A stretch of 64,000 nt of DNA, from positions 310,001-374,000 of the forward strand of contig NZ_MQUS01000003.1 in NCBI RefSeq assembly GCF_001953885.1. Direction: 5' to 3'. Source of the DNA: Streptomyces sp. IMTB 2501 (GTDB lineage Bacteria; Actinomycetota; Actinomycetes; Streptomycetales; Streptomycetaceae). Positions 8,402-17,737 of the stretch are shown one piece after another. Position numbers and translations under genes: made by a program. Numbering within the stretch: position 1 is the stretch's first letter; each line of letters starts with the position of its first letter. The notes under the pieces were generated by a model. It was not told the origin of the DNA. It ran no database searches and worked only from the letters and a program-made list of their open reading frames with translations.

Positions 8402-10422
8402 TGAGTACTCGCACTTCCGGCCGGGGTGAATCCCAGCCGTAGCGCCTCGCTGCGCACGTGCAGCAGCTGTGCCACCTGGGTTTCCGAAACCGACTCGTTC
8501 ACGTTCAGTCGCCGTCCCACCACCTGGAGCAGCTGACGCTGCCATGGTTCCAGGCTACGCGTGGCCCTCGCCCACTGCTCGATGTCCGCCCACTCCTCCA
8601 GCGAGACCCGGGAGACGGCCTCGCGGGCCACCGTGGTGCCGGCTTCGTCGGCATCGCCGGCGGGGCGGTCCTCCACAGGAAGATCCAGTAGCTCGGCCTC
8701 CAGAGCGCGGGGTATCGACCACCTCACCCGGGACACGGCGTCCCAGCATGCCGGCTGCTTTGCCCACTCGCCGACGTGTGTGCCTCGCAGTGGGTTGGTC
8801 ACGGCGGCCATGACCCTTGGACAGAGGTCGTCGATAGCATCCATGAGGGCCTCGGACACCTGCTGCCTACGCCAGATCTCGTCGAGGTCGATACGCTTTC
8901 CCGCGGCCAGGGAGAGACGTGCCACCGTGTACGTCGTGATGGCGCTCTTGTAACTGCCCGCGTCGTGCCCACGGGCGATGGTGTCCGCAGTCCTGAAGAG
9001 GATGGCCTTCGCGATGGTCCGCTGGCAGTACGCCGTGTCCACCTGGACAGGGTGCCTGCGGAGGTTGATCATGAACTCGTTGAAGTTCTTCTGAGCCCCC
9101 CGGCTCACCAGAAACGGCAACTGGTCCCAGGAGTGGGCGTATTTCGCCAGGTCCGCCTTGGTGAACTTCTGTCTCGTGGGCCAGAGCGTCCTGAACCGCT
9201 TCTGGCCCGCAGCGCTCAACTGGGCCAGTTCGTCTGCGTACTGGCCACGCGCCCGTTCATAGAACCAGTGCGTCTCGTGACCGCTGCCGTCCGCGGCAGG
9301 AGCCCAGAGGGAACGAGTGATCCTCTGCACGTCGACGTGGAACTCGTGGTTGGAGCTGAAGTCGACCAGGGTCACCTTGTTCTGGGTGTTCGAGTACTCG
9401 GAGATCCTAGGGACGATCTCCATCAGTCTCTCGGGTGAGACCACCGTGAGCTTCATCTGAACCCGCACGTTTGCCAGGTCGGCTTTGTCCCGCTTCTTTG
9501 CATGGTGGAGCGAGGCTGTGGTCTGGCCGCCGTTCACGATCTGCAGTCCGTGAATCCTGGAGATCCCGAGGTGCTGGCCGTCTGCTCCTTCGGCGAACTC
9601 CACCTCGGAGGCCGTGGCCGTGATGCCGTTGTTGTAGGCGAGGAAGCGGCCAGGCGAATGCAGCAGCGACTCCCGGATTCCCTTGTTGACCGCACCTCTT
9701 GTCTGTAGGAAGGAACGGACGTTGAGTTCGAGCAGTCGCGTGCCGTGCTCCGCATAGAGGTCGGCGAGCCTGTCGCCGGGCAGCACGGTGAGTGCCACGG
9801 AGTGGTCCGCCTCCGTACTCGGTGCGGACAGGCAGGGGAGGGGCGGGTCGAACGAGACGACGATGGGCTCGCTCAGGGTGCCGGACGTCTCGTGCCGGTG
9901 CAGCCTGGGCAGGTCCCATATCTCGTGGACGACCGGGATGCCCTCGAACTCGGTGGGGCCTGGTGCTGTCGACGTGCTGACGCCGTTGCTGAGCAAGAAG
10001 AGGCGGATCTGGGTGACGTCGGTGAGTGACTTCTCCACCGCGTCACACATGTCGTAGACGTCCGACGACTCGTCGATGTGCTGACGCAGTCCGTTCTGGC
10101 AGCGACGCAGAAACGTCAGAAGCCGCTTGAAGCGTGACTCGGCCTGCGCCTTGGTGAGCTTGTCCTCCAGCGTCGACAGCCGGAAGTCGGTGATGAAGAG
10201 ATCAAGCCTGCCGGAGTCGTCGCCCGCGCCGTAGCCGTGTACCTCCAGACCGTGGGACCGGTGGTAGGCGGTGTACGTGTTGGAGACGACACCCGCCTCC
10301 TCGAGCTCTTCGAGTACTCGGGTCGTGAACGCCTCTGGAGTGGTTGTGCGTTCGGCCTCAGCGGTCGCCAGGACGTCGCCTACGAGCTGGCGGGCGTACG
10401 TGCCCTGGTCGAGCTCACTCAT
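8398..10422 (-). CDS. AIPR family protein (abortive infection phage resistance type)
   Basis: 674 residues, ATG at 10422, overlapping the upstream PD-(D/E)XK gene by eight bases. The central part carries the AIPR signature: YNNGITATA (about residues 265-273) and QIVNGGQTTAS (about 297-307). AIPR proteins are found in abortive-infection loci and beside type II-like restriction systems; a precise activity is not established to my knowledge. The N-terminal 150 residues have weak similarity to nuclease-like segments (RLDLFITD followed by a helix with EDKL), which could be a degenerate PD-(D/E)XK core. Its place between a PD-(D/E)XK protein and Vsr in one overlapping string argues that it is a working part of the defence system. 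Confidence 0.8.
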   Translation of the reverse strand: MSELDQGTYARQLVGDVLATAEAERTTTPEAFTTRVLEELEEAGVVSNTYTAYHRSHGLEVHGYGAGDDSGRLDLFITDFRLSTLEDKLTKAQAESRFKRLLTFLRRCQNGLRQHIDESSDVYDMCDAVEKSLTDVTQIRLFLLSNGVSTSTAPGPTEFEGIPVVHEIWDLPRLHRHETSGTLSEPIVVSFDPPLPCLSAPSTEADHSVALTVLPGDRLADLYAEHGTRLLELNVRSFLQTRGAVNKGIRESLLHSPGRFLAYNNGITATASEVEFAEGADGQHLGISRIHGLQIVNGGQTTASLHHAKKRDKADLANVRVQMKLTVVSPERLMEIVPRISEYSNTQNKVTLVDFSSNHEFHVDVQRITRSLWAPAADGSGHETHWFYERARGQYADELAQLSAAGQKRFRTLWPTRQKFTKADLAKYAHSWDQLPFLVSRGAQKNFNEFMINLRRHPVQVDTAYCQRTIAKAILFRTADTIARGHDAGSYKSAITTYTVARLSLAAGKRIDLDEIWRRQQVSEALMDAIDDLCPRVMAAVTNPLRGTHVGEWAKQPACWDAVSRVRWSIPRALEAELLDLPVEDRPAGDADEAGTTVAREAVSRVSLEEWADIEQWARATRSLEPWQRQLLQVVGRRLNVNESVSETQVAQLLHVRSEALRLGFTPAGSASTQ

Positions 10423-11428
10423 TCTTTCCCCTGATCAGATCGCCCACTTCGGTGTCGCTGAGGCGGTACTGGTCGAGCCCCGAGAGCGCCAGACTGTAGG
10501 TGCAGTCGCTTATCCCGGGGGCCAGTTCGGATTCGACGATCCTGGGAAATCCGTCACGCACCTCCCAGAACCGCACGTCACGAGGCGTGTAGCGCGGCTC
10601 GTCGTACAGCTCCCGCTGGCCTGGCAGGTAGCCGGCCTGGATCAGCAGTCCGTCGAAGCGGGCTCGTGCGCCTGGGCTGGCGAGTTGGTTCCGCACCTGG
10701 TCGACGAGCGCGTTGAGACTCTGCCCGAGCCCTCCGCGCCTTTCGTCGAGCGTGACGAGCGCCAGCAGCAGCGAGGGCGTCCCTGCGTCGTCGAGCTGCC
10801 TCTCGCTGGCGATGCGCACGGTTCCGGCGTTCCTGGCGGCGGTCGTCTTGACCTCGAGAGCCACGTACGGGCACTGGAAGTCCTGGTTGGAGCCGGTGGG
10901 ACCAGTCCAGGCCGCAACCGCCTCCGACTGCGGAAGTGAAGTCACCATGTGTTCCCTGAGCACCAGGACCTCGCCGAAGAGGCCGCGCCGAGCCTCCGTC
11001 CCGAGACCGTCGCGGCCCACCGAACGCAGAAGGGTCTGCCAGTGACCGAACCTGCTGACAACCGCGGTGAGAGCCTCAAGAGTGGTCGGTTCGTCCTTCG
11101 CTGTCGCGGCGATGTCCGCAACGAGCGGGGTGAAGACCTCCCGCAGATCGTCCGCAGTGAGGACCACCTGCAGCTCGTACTGGTGGCGCGATAGGGACGT
11201 CAAAGACAACTCGAGGCCGGCCGTCTGCGGAAGTCGCCCCAGGGAACGGACCACACCCTCAGCGGCAGTGGCCTCCGCCTGGAATACCAGCATCCGTCGA
11301 AGCCCAGGGTGGGAGACGGACAGGAAGATGTCATGAGGCGATCTCGAGTGGATGCGACGCATGGACCGACCCGGTGTGGCCTGGGGCGCGTCTTCCAGCT
11401 CGATCCAGTCGCTCTCGGTGATCGTCAC
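10415..11428 (-). CDS. PD-(D/E)XK motif protein, partner of Z1 helicase
   Basis: 337 residues, GTG at 11428 with GGAGGA upstream and a GTGA overlap with the Z1 stop. The nuclease core is visible: Glu152 in LFGEVLVL, Asp183 in SNQDFQCP and Glu192-Val-Lys194 in ALEVKTT, the classic E...D...ExK arrangement. Such proteins are recurrent neighbours of Z1 helicases and MORC-like ATPases in restriction loci and are often named simply 'PD-(D/E)XK motif protein'. It is likely the DNA-cutting subunit or one of them. Substrate specificity cannot be inferred. Confidence 0.8.
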   Translation of the reverse strand: MTITESDWIELEDAPQATPGRSMRRIHSRSPHDIFLSVSHPGLRRMLVFQAEATAAEGVVRSLGRLPQTAGLELSLTSLSRHQYELQVVLTADDLREVFTPLVADIAATAKDEPTTLEALTAVVSRFGHWQTLLRSVGRDGLGTEARRGLFGEVLVLREHMVTSLPQSEAVAAWTGPTGSNQDFQCPYVALEVKTTAARNAGTVRIASERQLDDAGTPSLLLALVTLDERRGGLGQSLNALVDQVRNQLASPGARARFDGLLIQAGYLPGQRELYDEPRYTPRDVRFWEVRDGFPRIVESELAPGISDCTYSLALSGLDQYRLSDTEVGDLIRGKNE

Positions 11429-14217
11429 TCGTCCTCCTCCTCGCCGTAGGTCTCGATGTCCTCCTTGATCCAGATGTCGTTGACCACGTACTCGGTCTTC
11501 TCCTGGTGACGCGAGCGGGGAAAGCTCACCGCGAAGCCGACCAGCGGCGTTTTGGGATCCAGATCGCCGTAGGTCGGCGGCTGCACGGGATAGATCAGCA
11601 GCAGAGGCTGGTCGGGGCGCCTCTGGTACCGGATCTGGGGGCCGGCTGGCACCTTCGGGTCCCTGGGCTCGCCCTTGCTGGTGGTCGTTCCCTCAGCCGC
11701 CTTCTTGGTCCTAGCGAGTGCGATGTCGTACTGCTCCTTATCCAGGTCCAGGCTCTCGTCGGTCGGGCTCAGCACCCGACGGATCGTGTACCGACCCTCG
11801 CTCTCAGGATCGTTCAGTGGCTTACGCGTGACCATTCCGACGGCGTGCCCGGAAACGGTCACGGGGGCTTCCGCAGGCTTCTTGCCCACGAGCCTCACCG
11901 TCCAGCTCCCCAGTTCCCCCACCGCCGCGCACTTGCGGATGTACTCGGCGATGAACGCCGGCCGCACCCTCTGCGCCGCACGATCAGGCTGGTAGGCAGC
12001 GAAGAACCCGGAAACGATCTCCTCCGGCGGAACGTCCCGCCAGACCACACTGTCGCCAGGCGACTCCACCTTGGGGCTTGAGACGACGTCCAGCCTGCTC
12101 GCAAATGTTTTCAGCGTCTCGAAGTTCTGGTCCACGGCCTTCTTCGACAGATTGAAGAGCACGGTCTCGGGACCTTCGGCCGAATAGCTGAGCAGGACCT
12201 TCGTGCCGTTCCGCATCTTGTTGGCAGCTGTGACTCCCAGGCCCAGCGACGATGCCTTGACCTTGAGCCCGAACCGGCGGGGGGTGAGGCGGAGGGCTGC
12301 CATCTCCTCCACCTCGCGGCGTAGTTCGTCAGTCGCCGCCGTGATCTCCACGTATGCCCTCTTGAGGGATGCGGTGGTGTACAGGCGGCAGAGGTCCTCG
12401 TAACCGGGGCGGTATCCGAACCATCGGCCCATCTGGAGCAGGGTGTCGTAGGTCTTCGAGGCGCGGAGGTAGTAGCTGACCGTGAGCCCTTCGAGGGTCA
12501 GCCCTCGGGAGAGCTTCTCACCCCCGACGGCGATGACCGACAGCCCTGTCCTGCGGTGCTCGTAGTAGTCGAGAGCGTCCCTGGCCGCTCCGTTCACGGC
12601 CTTGACCTCGATCTTCCGCAGCGCGGGCAGGATGTGCGGGGCGACCTCGTCCCAGGTGAGACGGGACGCCTCGTCCGCGGTGAAGTAGCGGGTGGTGGGA
12701 ACGTAGTCCTTCTCCCACAGATCCCGGAACTCCTCCATCCGTGTGCTTGCCGCGCTTCCGTGGCGGTCGCGGAGACTGTCCTTGATGAGCCGGAGGAAGT
12801 CGTCGATCTGTGTGCGGACGATGCTCTGGACAGCTGTGAACCGCGTGACGTGGACCAGCATCGAGTTGTGGTCGGTCAGCTGACCGCGCGCACGGCGCGC
12901 AGCGCAGGAGAGGACGAACGAGTGGATCGCCTTCCTCAACGAGGCAGGCAGCGTGTCTGCCGGCTCGTGAACGGACTTGTGCTTGCCCGGGATCCAGCCG
13001 TCGGCGTCGTTCACCTCGTGTACCAGGGGCAGCGGCTCGACGTTGTCCTCCTCCACGTCGTCCGTCCGGAGACCGAAGACCCGCTCGGGCCCGAGGTAGT
13101 TCGAGGGAGCGCGCAGGGTGCGGATGAAGCCTTCGGGAAAGAGGTCCGGTCCGTACTCCTTGTGGTTCGCGTCCGGGTCTATGTAGATGTTCGCGTACGG
13201 AGTTGCGGTGTAACCGACGTACGAGGCCTTGTCGAAGCTGTTCACAAGCCTGCGCACAGCGGCGTTGATCTTCGAGGGGTCGGTGTCGGCATCCTTGGAC
13301 GTGTTGATCGAAGCGTTGTCCGCCTCGTCATCGATCACGAACAGCGGTGCGTTGCGGACGATGTCCCTACCGGTCTCGGGATCGTGCTCCCCGTGGGTGC
13401 TCGTGACCCACTCGCGAAGATTGTCGATGATCTTGCGATGCTTCTTGATCACGAGCACGACGGGGAAGCTGCCGATGGGCAGGTTTGCCTTGGCTGCGGT
13501 CCTGCGGTCGAAGTCGCCCTTCTCGGAGCTGTTGGTCAGTGAGGCGCTGGGAAGTTGCTTGGCGTGTGACATGGCGCCGGCACCGATCCGTCGGCGACTG
13601 GCGCCCGCCTCGTCGGAACGCATCAGGTGCTGGGAGTCGAACCCGAGAAGGCCCTCGTCCACCCGCAGCTGGGTCTGGCTGCGGAGGTCGTTGTGGATGC
13701 CGGCCAGGATGACGATCAGCCGGTAGCCGGCGTCCACCGCCTTGGCCGCGAGACCGATGTAGTGACCGGTCTTTCCCGACTGGACCTGCCCGATCACAAG
13801 GCCGGATCGGCGCCATGAGCCCTCACGCTGCGGGTCCTCCAGCTCACCGAGGACCTCGTCGGTGCTCTCGTCGAGGCGCCACACCACCCGGCGGGGCATG
13901 TTGCGGACATCCTCGAGATAGAGCCGGTACCGATCCCAGAAGTCCCAGCTCCGGTCGTTCTTCGCGTCCGGCAACCAGGCCCTGTGTCCGATGTCGTCGT
14001 GCAGGCCGGACGAGGTCTCCTGGTAGACGGCGACCATTTCCTGGAGGTCCTTCGTGAACTGGTCGCGGTCCAGGACCTTGCCCTGGGCAGCCATCATTCC
14101 CATGACCGCGTTCACGGCGAGAGTCACTTCCTCCGGCGACGCCTGGCGGTCCACAGGCAACATGGCGAGGGCGACGCGGCGAGCCACGGCGAAGGTGTCG
14201 TCGGGGGTGTTACTCAC
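11425..14217 (-). CDS. Z1-domain superfamily II helicase/ATPase
   Basis: 930 residues. I chose the GTG at 14217 (reading MSNTPDDTF), with GGAGG seven bases upstream, over a TTG 36 bases earlier. Motifs: Walker A-like GQVQSGKTGHYIGL (about 140-155), Walker B VIDDEADNAS (about 292-300), motif III GYTATPYANI and a C-terminal helicase half with GGEKLSRGLTLEGL and QMGRWFGYR. This is the Z1 family, which comparative genomics links to MutL/MORC-type ATPases and Dcm methylases in restriction-modification loci. It probably moves along or remodels DNA to allow cleavage by the PD-(D/E)XK partner encoded next. Stop and start overlap with that gene. Confidence 0.9.
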   Translation of the reverse strand: MSNTPDDTFAVARRVALAMLPVDRQASPEEVTLAVNAVMGMMAAQGKVLDRDQFTKDLQEMVAVYQETSSGLHDDIGHRAWLPDAKNDRSWDFWDRYRLYLEDVRNMPRRVVWRLDESTDEVLGELEDPQREGSWRRSGLVIGQVQSGKTGHYIGLAAKAVDAGYRLIVILAGIHNDLRSQTQLRVDEGLLGFDSQHLMRSDEAGASRRRIGAGAMSHAKQLPSASLTNSSEKGDFDRRTAAKANLPIGSFPVVLVIKKHRKIIDNLREWVTSTHGEHDPETGRDIVRNAPLFVIDDEADNASINTSKDADTDPSKINAAVRRLVNSFDKASYVGYTATPYANIYIDPDANHKEYGPDLFPEGFIRTLRAPSNYLGPERVFGLRTDDVEEDNVEPLPLVHEVNDADGWIPGKHKSVHEPADTLPASLRKAIHSFVLSCAARRARGQLTDHNSMLVHVTRFTAVQSIVRTQIDDFLRLIKDSLRDRHGSAASTRMEEFRDLWEKDYVPTTRYFTADEASRLTWDEVAPHILPALRKIEVKAVNGAARDALDYYEHRRTGLSVIAVGGEKLSRGLTLEGLTVSYYLRASKTYDTLLQMGRWFGYRPGYEDLCRLYTTASLKRAYVEITAATDELRREVEEMAALRLTPRRFGLKVKASSLGLGVTAANKMRNGTKVLLSYSAEGPETVLFNLSKKAVDQNFETLKTFASRLDVVSSPKVESPGDSVVWRDVPPEEIVSGFFAAYQPDRAAQRVRPAFIAEYIRKCAAVGELGSWTVRLVGKKPAEAPVTVSGHAVGMVTRKPLNDPESEGRYTIRRVLSPTDESLDLDKEQYDIALARTKKAAEGTTTSKGEPRDPKVPAGPQIRYQRRPDQPLLLIYPVQPPTYGDLDPKTPLVGFAVSFPRSRHQEKTEYVVNDIWIKEDIETYGEEEDE

Positions 14218-14282
14218 GAACTGCCTCCGGAGCGTTCGAACTTGATGTGGCAAGAGTAGGGGTGCTCACTGACAACCAGGTG

Positions 14283-15773
14283 TCAGTCGTTCCAGAAACC
14301 CTTCATCTGGTCGAAGGGCGGCATGACCCGGATCCTGTCCCGGGCCGCACTGGGCGAGCGTCCCTGGGTGACGAGCGACCTGTAGACCTGCTCGGCGACC
14401 TGCACAGCCTCCGGAGGGGCCATGGCGGCGCCCCCGAAAGGCACTGGGTCGTCCTCGGAGTCCGTCTCGTGCAGGGCGCGCAGCGCGGTGACGGGCACGG
14501 TCTCCTCCAACAGGCGGACCAGCGCCTTCACCTCCGGTGCCGAGTCGCGACCGGACTGCAGCAACTCCCGTACGAGCGGGTGGCTTCGGTTGATCCTGCA
14601 GCTGACCTGTCCGTTCTCCCGCTTGACGGTCCAGGCGTATAGGAGCGGATCACCGTGCGTCCGAGCGGACACGCGCCCACGGTGCCGGAGCACCTCAGCT
14701 GCTCGCGTGCGTGCCTGCACCGCGATTCGACGCAGGTGCCGCCGGAGACCAACAGGGGGCACAACACTCGCCTTGCGAACGTCGACTCCCCAGTCGGTGT
14801 CCGTCTCAACCGGAATGTCGACAGCAATGCGTGCCAGGTTGAACCGCTCCTCCCGGCGCATGCCGGGGAGTCCCAACCAGTCTCCGGCAAGGATCAGACG
14901 GTCGCGGCGGTAGACGTAGAACCCCTGTTGCCCGAGCCACCCGGCGGGTCCGGCGGCACGGTGGTAGGCGTGTTCCGAAAGGCGCTGAGCGCTGGGAAGC
15001 ACGAACGCCTCCACTCTGACGCTGTCCTCTCCAAGCGGCAGGTGTTCAACTGGCAGGCGCTGCAGGGAAGGGTGTGTGACCAGGAACGGATCCCACGGTT
15101 CGACCGGGGTTCCGGAAACGCGTATGGCCCGCCTGCCCGAACCGGTGAGGAACCGGGCGAAAACCATTCCCAGGTGGGACTCGGTCCGCTCGGCCTCAGC
15201 GTAGAACTGCTGTTGCACCTTCTCGTCGGCCTCTTCCACCTCCTGGGAGTGGAACCCTCTGAGACGTTGCCAGATCACGATGGTGCCCTTGGCGGCACCG
15301 CCACGGAGACGGTCGATGACGGCTGTCGTCTCCGTGTCCGCGCCGCGGCGCAGCAACCACCTGCCGGACGCCTCGACGACGTCCAGGTCCCAGGATCGTA
15401 CGCTCCATTCGCCGCCGACAGAGCTGGCGACCGTGAGCTGCCGTGCCTGGGAGAACGAGGCAGACTTGAGGCCCACCCCGAACCTGCCGAGGTCGGTGCT
15501 CGTACGAACGGTCTGAGGGCCGCGCGCGGCCACCGTCATGGCGGTCACGAGCTGTTCGCTGGTCATCCCCTCGCCGTCGTCGACCACGGCTATCCAGGAT
15601 TTCCATCCGGCCCAGGTGAACTCCACGTCAATGCGCCGCGCCTTGGCGGAGATGCTGTTGTCCACCAGGTCGGCGACTGCTGCTTCCAGTGAGTAGCCGA
15701 GAGAGCTCAGCGAGGCGACCATGCCTGCCGGATCGGGTGCAGCGACTTCGTAGTCCTCGTACTTCGCACTCAT
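14283..15773 (-). CDS. MORC/MutL-type GHKL ATPase
   Basis: 496 residues from the ATG at 15773; a second in-frame ATG at 15785 adds four residues. The N-terminal third is a GHKL ATPase: VADLVDNSI (Asn39), VVDDGEGM (Asp66, Gly69) and DLGRFGVGLKSAS (about 95-107). The middle contains a transducer-like region and the C-terminus ends in LVRELL and a short linker. It fits the ATP-binding protein family that accompanies Z1 helicases and Dcm methylases and that has been proposed as an ancestor of eukaryotic MORC proteins. It likely acts as an ATP-driven clamp that licenses the helicase and nuclease. It is separated from the Z1 gene by 65 bases, with a gap of about 290 bases upstream. Confidence 0.85.
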   Translation of the reverse strand: MSAKYEDYEVAAPDPAGMVASLSSLGYSLEAAVADLVDNSISAKARRIDVEFTWAGWKSWIAVVDDGEGMTSEQLVTAMTVAARGPQTVRTSTDLGRFGVGLKSASFSQARQLTVASSVGGEWSVRSWDLDVVEASGRWLLRRGADTETTAVIDRLRGGAAKGTIVIWQRLRGFHSQEVEEADEKVQQQFYAEAERTESHLGMVFARFLTGSGRRAIRVSGTPVEPWDPFLVTHPSLQRLPVEHLPLGEDSVRVEAFVLPSAQRLSEHAYHRAAGPAGWLGQQGFYVYRRDRLILAGDWLGLPGMRREERFNLARIAVDIPVETDTDWGVDVRKASVVPPVGLRRHLRRIAVQARTRAAEVLRHRGRVSARTHGDPLLYAWTVKRENGQVSCRINRSHPLVRELLQSGRDSAPEVKALVRLLEETVPVTALRALHETDSEDDPVPFGGAAMAPPEAVQVAEQVYRSLVTQGRSPSAARDRIRVMPPFDQMKGFWND

Positions 15774-16062
15774 TCTTCGTGCCATGCCCCCGTCGGCCAG
15801 AGGTTGTGTATGTGGCCGTCCGATGTCACAAAGACCGTGAAGGACGCTGGCCCCGTAAGAGTCTGCCTCCCCCCGCATCCCCCATCGCCGCGAGCGGGGA
15901 TGCCCCACCCTGGATCCATGGTAGTTGAAGGCTTGTGTACGCCGAGGCGCGGAGCAGGGATGTTTTCGCTGCGCAGAGAGTTCCGAGTTCGCGCTCCCCG
16001 GACCCTTGACGGCTGGTGCGGTCCTGTCGTTGGGGGGATGGGGCCAGGCCGCTGGTGTCTGC

Positions 16063-17643
16063 TCATCCGGCTTCGCGCTCCGGCTCCGTCGACGGCTCCG
16101 AGCGGAAGCGGGGACGCCAACGGTCCGTGGACACACCGATCGTGTCCAGGTGCACCTGGCGACGCCCAACGGGGAATGACCTCTTGATCACCTTGAAATG
16201 CTCTCCCTCACCTGGTAGATCCGGCCTCACCAGGATGTCCACTAGGGCCTCGAGGCCGGGTGGCGTTCCCAGTGCCTGTACGTATCGCAGAGAGGTGGCG
16301 TGCATCTCCGGCACGGGAAGGGGGCGCAGACAGAGCTGCTGTGGAGTACCGACGCACCACGTCCAGTCGATTGAGTCGAACGCAGGCCAACCGTCCGGCA
16401 ACTGAACGGTTGCCGTTCTCGACCGAAGTTCTCCTCTCAGACGGTCAAGCTGGCGGGCGGCGGAGGTGACCCAGTTCTCGACCTTCATGGCCTCGGGCAA
16501 GGAGACTGCGTCGATGGGCCATTTGATCTCGATGCACACGCCTATGGCTTTGACCGGGTCCACAACCACCACGTCGAGGTCCCCGGCAGAGCGTCCGTCT
16601 GCTCTCGTAGCAGGGAGCCGTTCGGCTACCAGGACGCCAGGAGTGGTGCGCAGCCAGTCAACCCATGCGGTCGCACGCTCCCCCTGCTCGCGCCCGACGG
16701 GGCCGAAGCTCCGGGGATCGTGGGCGGCGGAACGAAGCATGATCGTGTCCACCGCTCTGGGGGTCACCAGAGGCGGGCAGATGATCAAGGTGTCACCGTG
16801 CTGAACCAGTGGGGAGGTTCTGCACGAGCGGCCGGCACGGTAGGTGAGCCTCTCCACCGCCAGGGCTTGGTGGGCCGTGGACACGGTGGGGCAGAACTCC
16901 GCGAGAAGACTCATCAACTGGGGGACCTGCAGGTGGGCGAGGGTTGACTCGAGTCTGGCGAGCCTGTGTGCTGTCTCCTCGCACAGTGAGGCTATGGCCA
17001 TGATCACAGCCAGAACACGGACCATGTCCCCGGCTGTCATCCCCTCGCCAAGAGGAAACGTGTCGGGGACCTGTCCCTCGGGCACCGCCTGCCGGTACAC
17101 CTCGATCGTCTCGGTGGCGCGGTCAACGGCCGCCCGTAGCACCGCCGGCGGCGGACCACTCCGGGAGTCGACTGGCCTTGTCGAGATCCATCGGCGTTCG
17201 GTCTCGGAGAGTTTTGGAAGGAGTGTGGGAGCCGCGGCTTCGGCGAGGATCATGTCGGCGACCTCGACCGACGGGTTCCAGCGATGGCGCACGCGGAACT
17301 TCCCGCCTGACAGGCGTACCTGGTAGGCACCGGATCGCACGCCGGTCTCGAGGTGATCCAGCCGCTGGGCCATGGCGGCAAGAGCCGTGACCTCGACGGC
17401 AGTCCTTTCGTCACACGACCCCGAACCGACGCGGAACTCGTGGTGCCAGATGACAAGTTGGGCCAGGACGCTTTCCCAGGGAAGGTCGGACACAAGTCCT
17501 GCGGTGATCTCCATCGCGCGCAGCTTGGTCGACGCACGAAGAAGGTCATAGATGCGTTCCGGCCCCGAGTCCCAGGCTGGATGGGCCTGCACTTGGGCAC
17601 GGGCACTGGTGACGGTGTCCAGAAGATCCAATTCGGGTTTCAC
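16063..17643 (-). CDS. unrecognised protein with a predicted PD-(D/E)XK nuclease core
   Basis: 526 residues, GTG at 17643 with AGGAG upstream. I do not recognise the family. The N-terminal two thirds is mostly helical with no motif I can name. Around residues 350-376 there is a convincing nuclease-like core: AGDLDVVVVD (Asp355/Asp357) on one strand and CIEIKWPID (Glu372-Ile-Lys374) on the next. The basic C-terminal tail could bind DNA. In classical DISARM the gene next to drmA-drmB is drmC, a phospholipase D-type protein; this gene occupies a comparable place and may replace it. That functional substitution is inference. Confidence 0.55.
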   Translation of the reverse strand: MKPELDLLDTVTSARAQVQAHPAWDSGPERIYDLLRASTKLRAMEITAGLVSDLPWESVLAQLVIWHHEFRVGSGSCDERTAVEVTALAAMAQRLDHLETGVRSGAYQVRLSGGKFRVRHRWNPSVEVADMILAEAAAPTLLPKLSETERRWISTRPVDSRSGPPPAVLRAAVDRATETIEVYRQAVPEGQVPDTFPLGEGMTAGDMVRVLAVIMAIASLCEETAHRLARLESTLAHLQVPQLMSLLAEFCPTVSTAHQALAVERLTYRAGRSCRTSPLVQHGDTLIICPPLVTPRAVDTIMLRSAAHDPRSFGPVGREQGERATAWVDWLRTTPGVLVAERLPATRADGRSAGDLDVVVVDPVKAIGVCIEIKWPIDAVSLPEAMKVENWVTSAARQLDRLRGELRSRTATVQLPDGWPAFDSIDWTWCVGTPQQLCLRPLPVPEMHATSLRYVQALGTPPGLEALVDILVRPDLPGEGEHFKVIKRSFPVGRRQVHLDTIGVSTDRWRPRFRSEPSTEPEREAG

Positions 17644-17737
17644 AATGGACTCCTACTCGTTCCAGACCGGTGGGTGGCTGGGTCCCCAGCTGTGGTGGGG
17701 GCCGGTGGCGGGCAGACCGCCGTTCCGGCCCCGTGAT

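Noticed and set aside
12556..13542. 328-codon plus-strand frame inside the Z1 gene
   Set aside because: It is a shadow of the Z1 helicase; no start signal and no domain.
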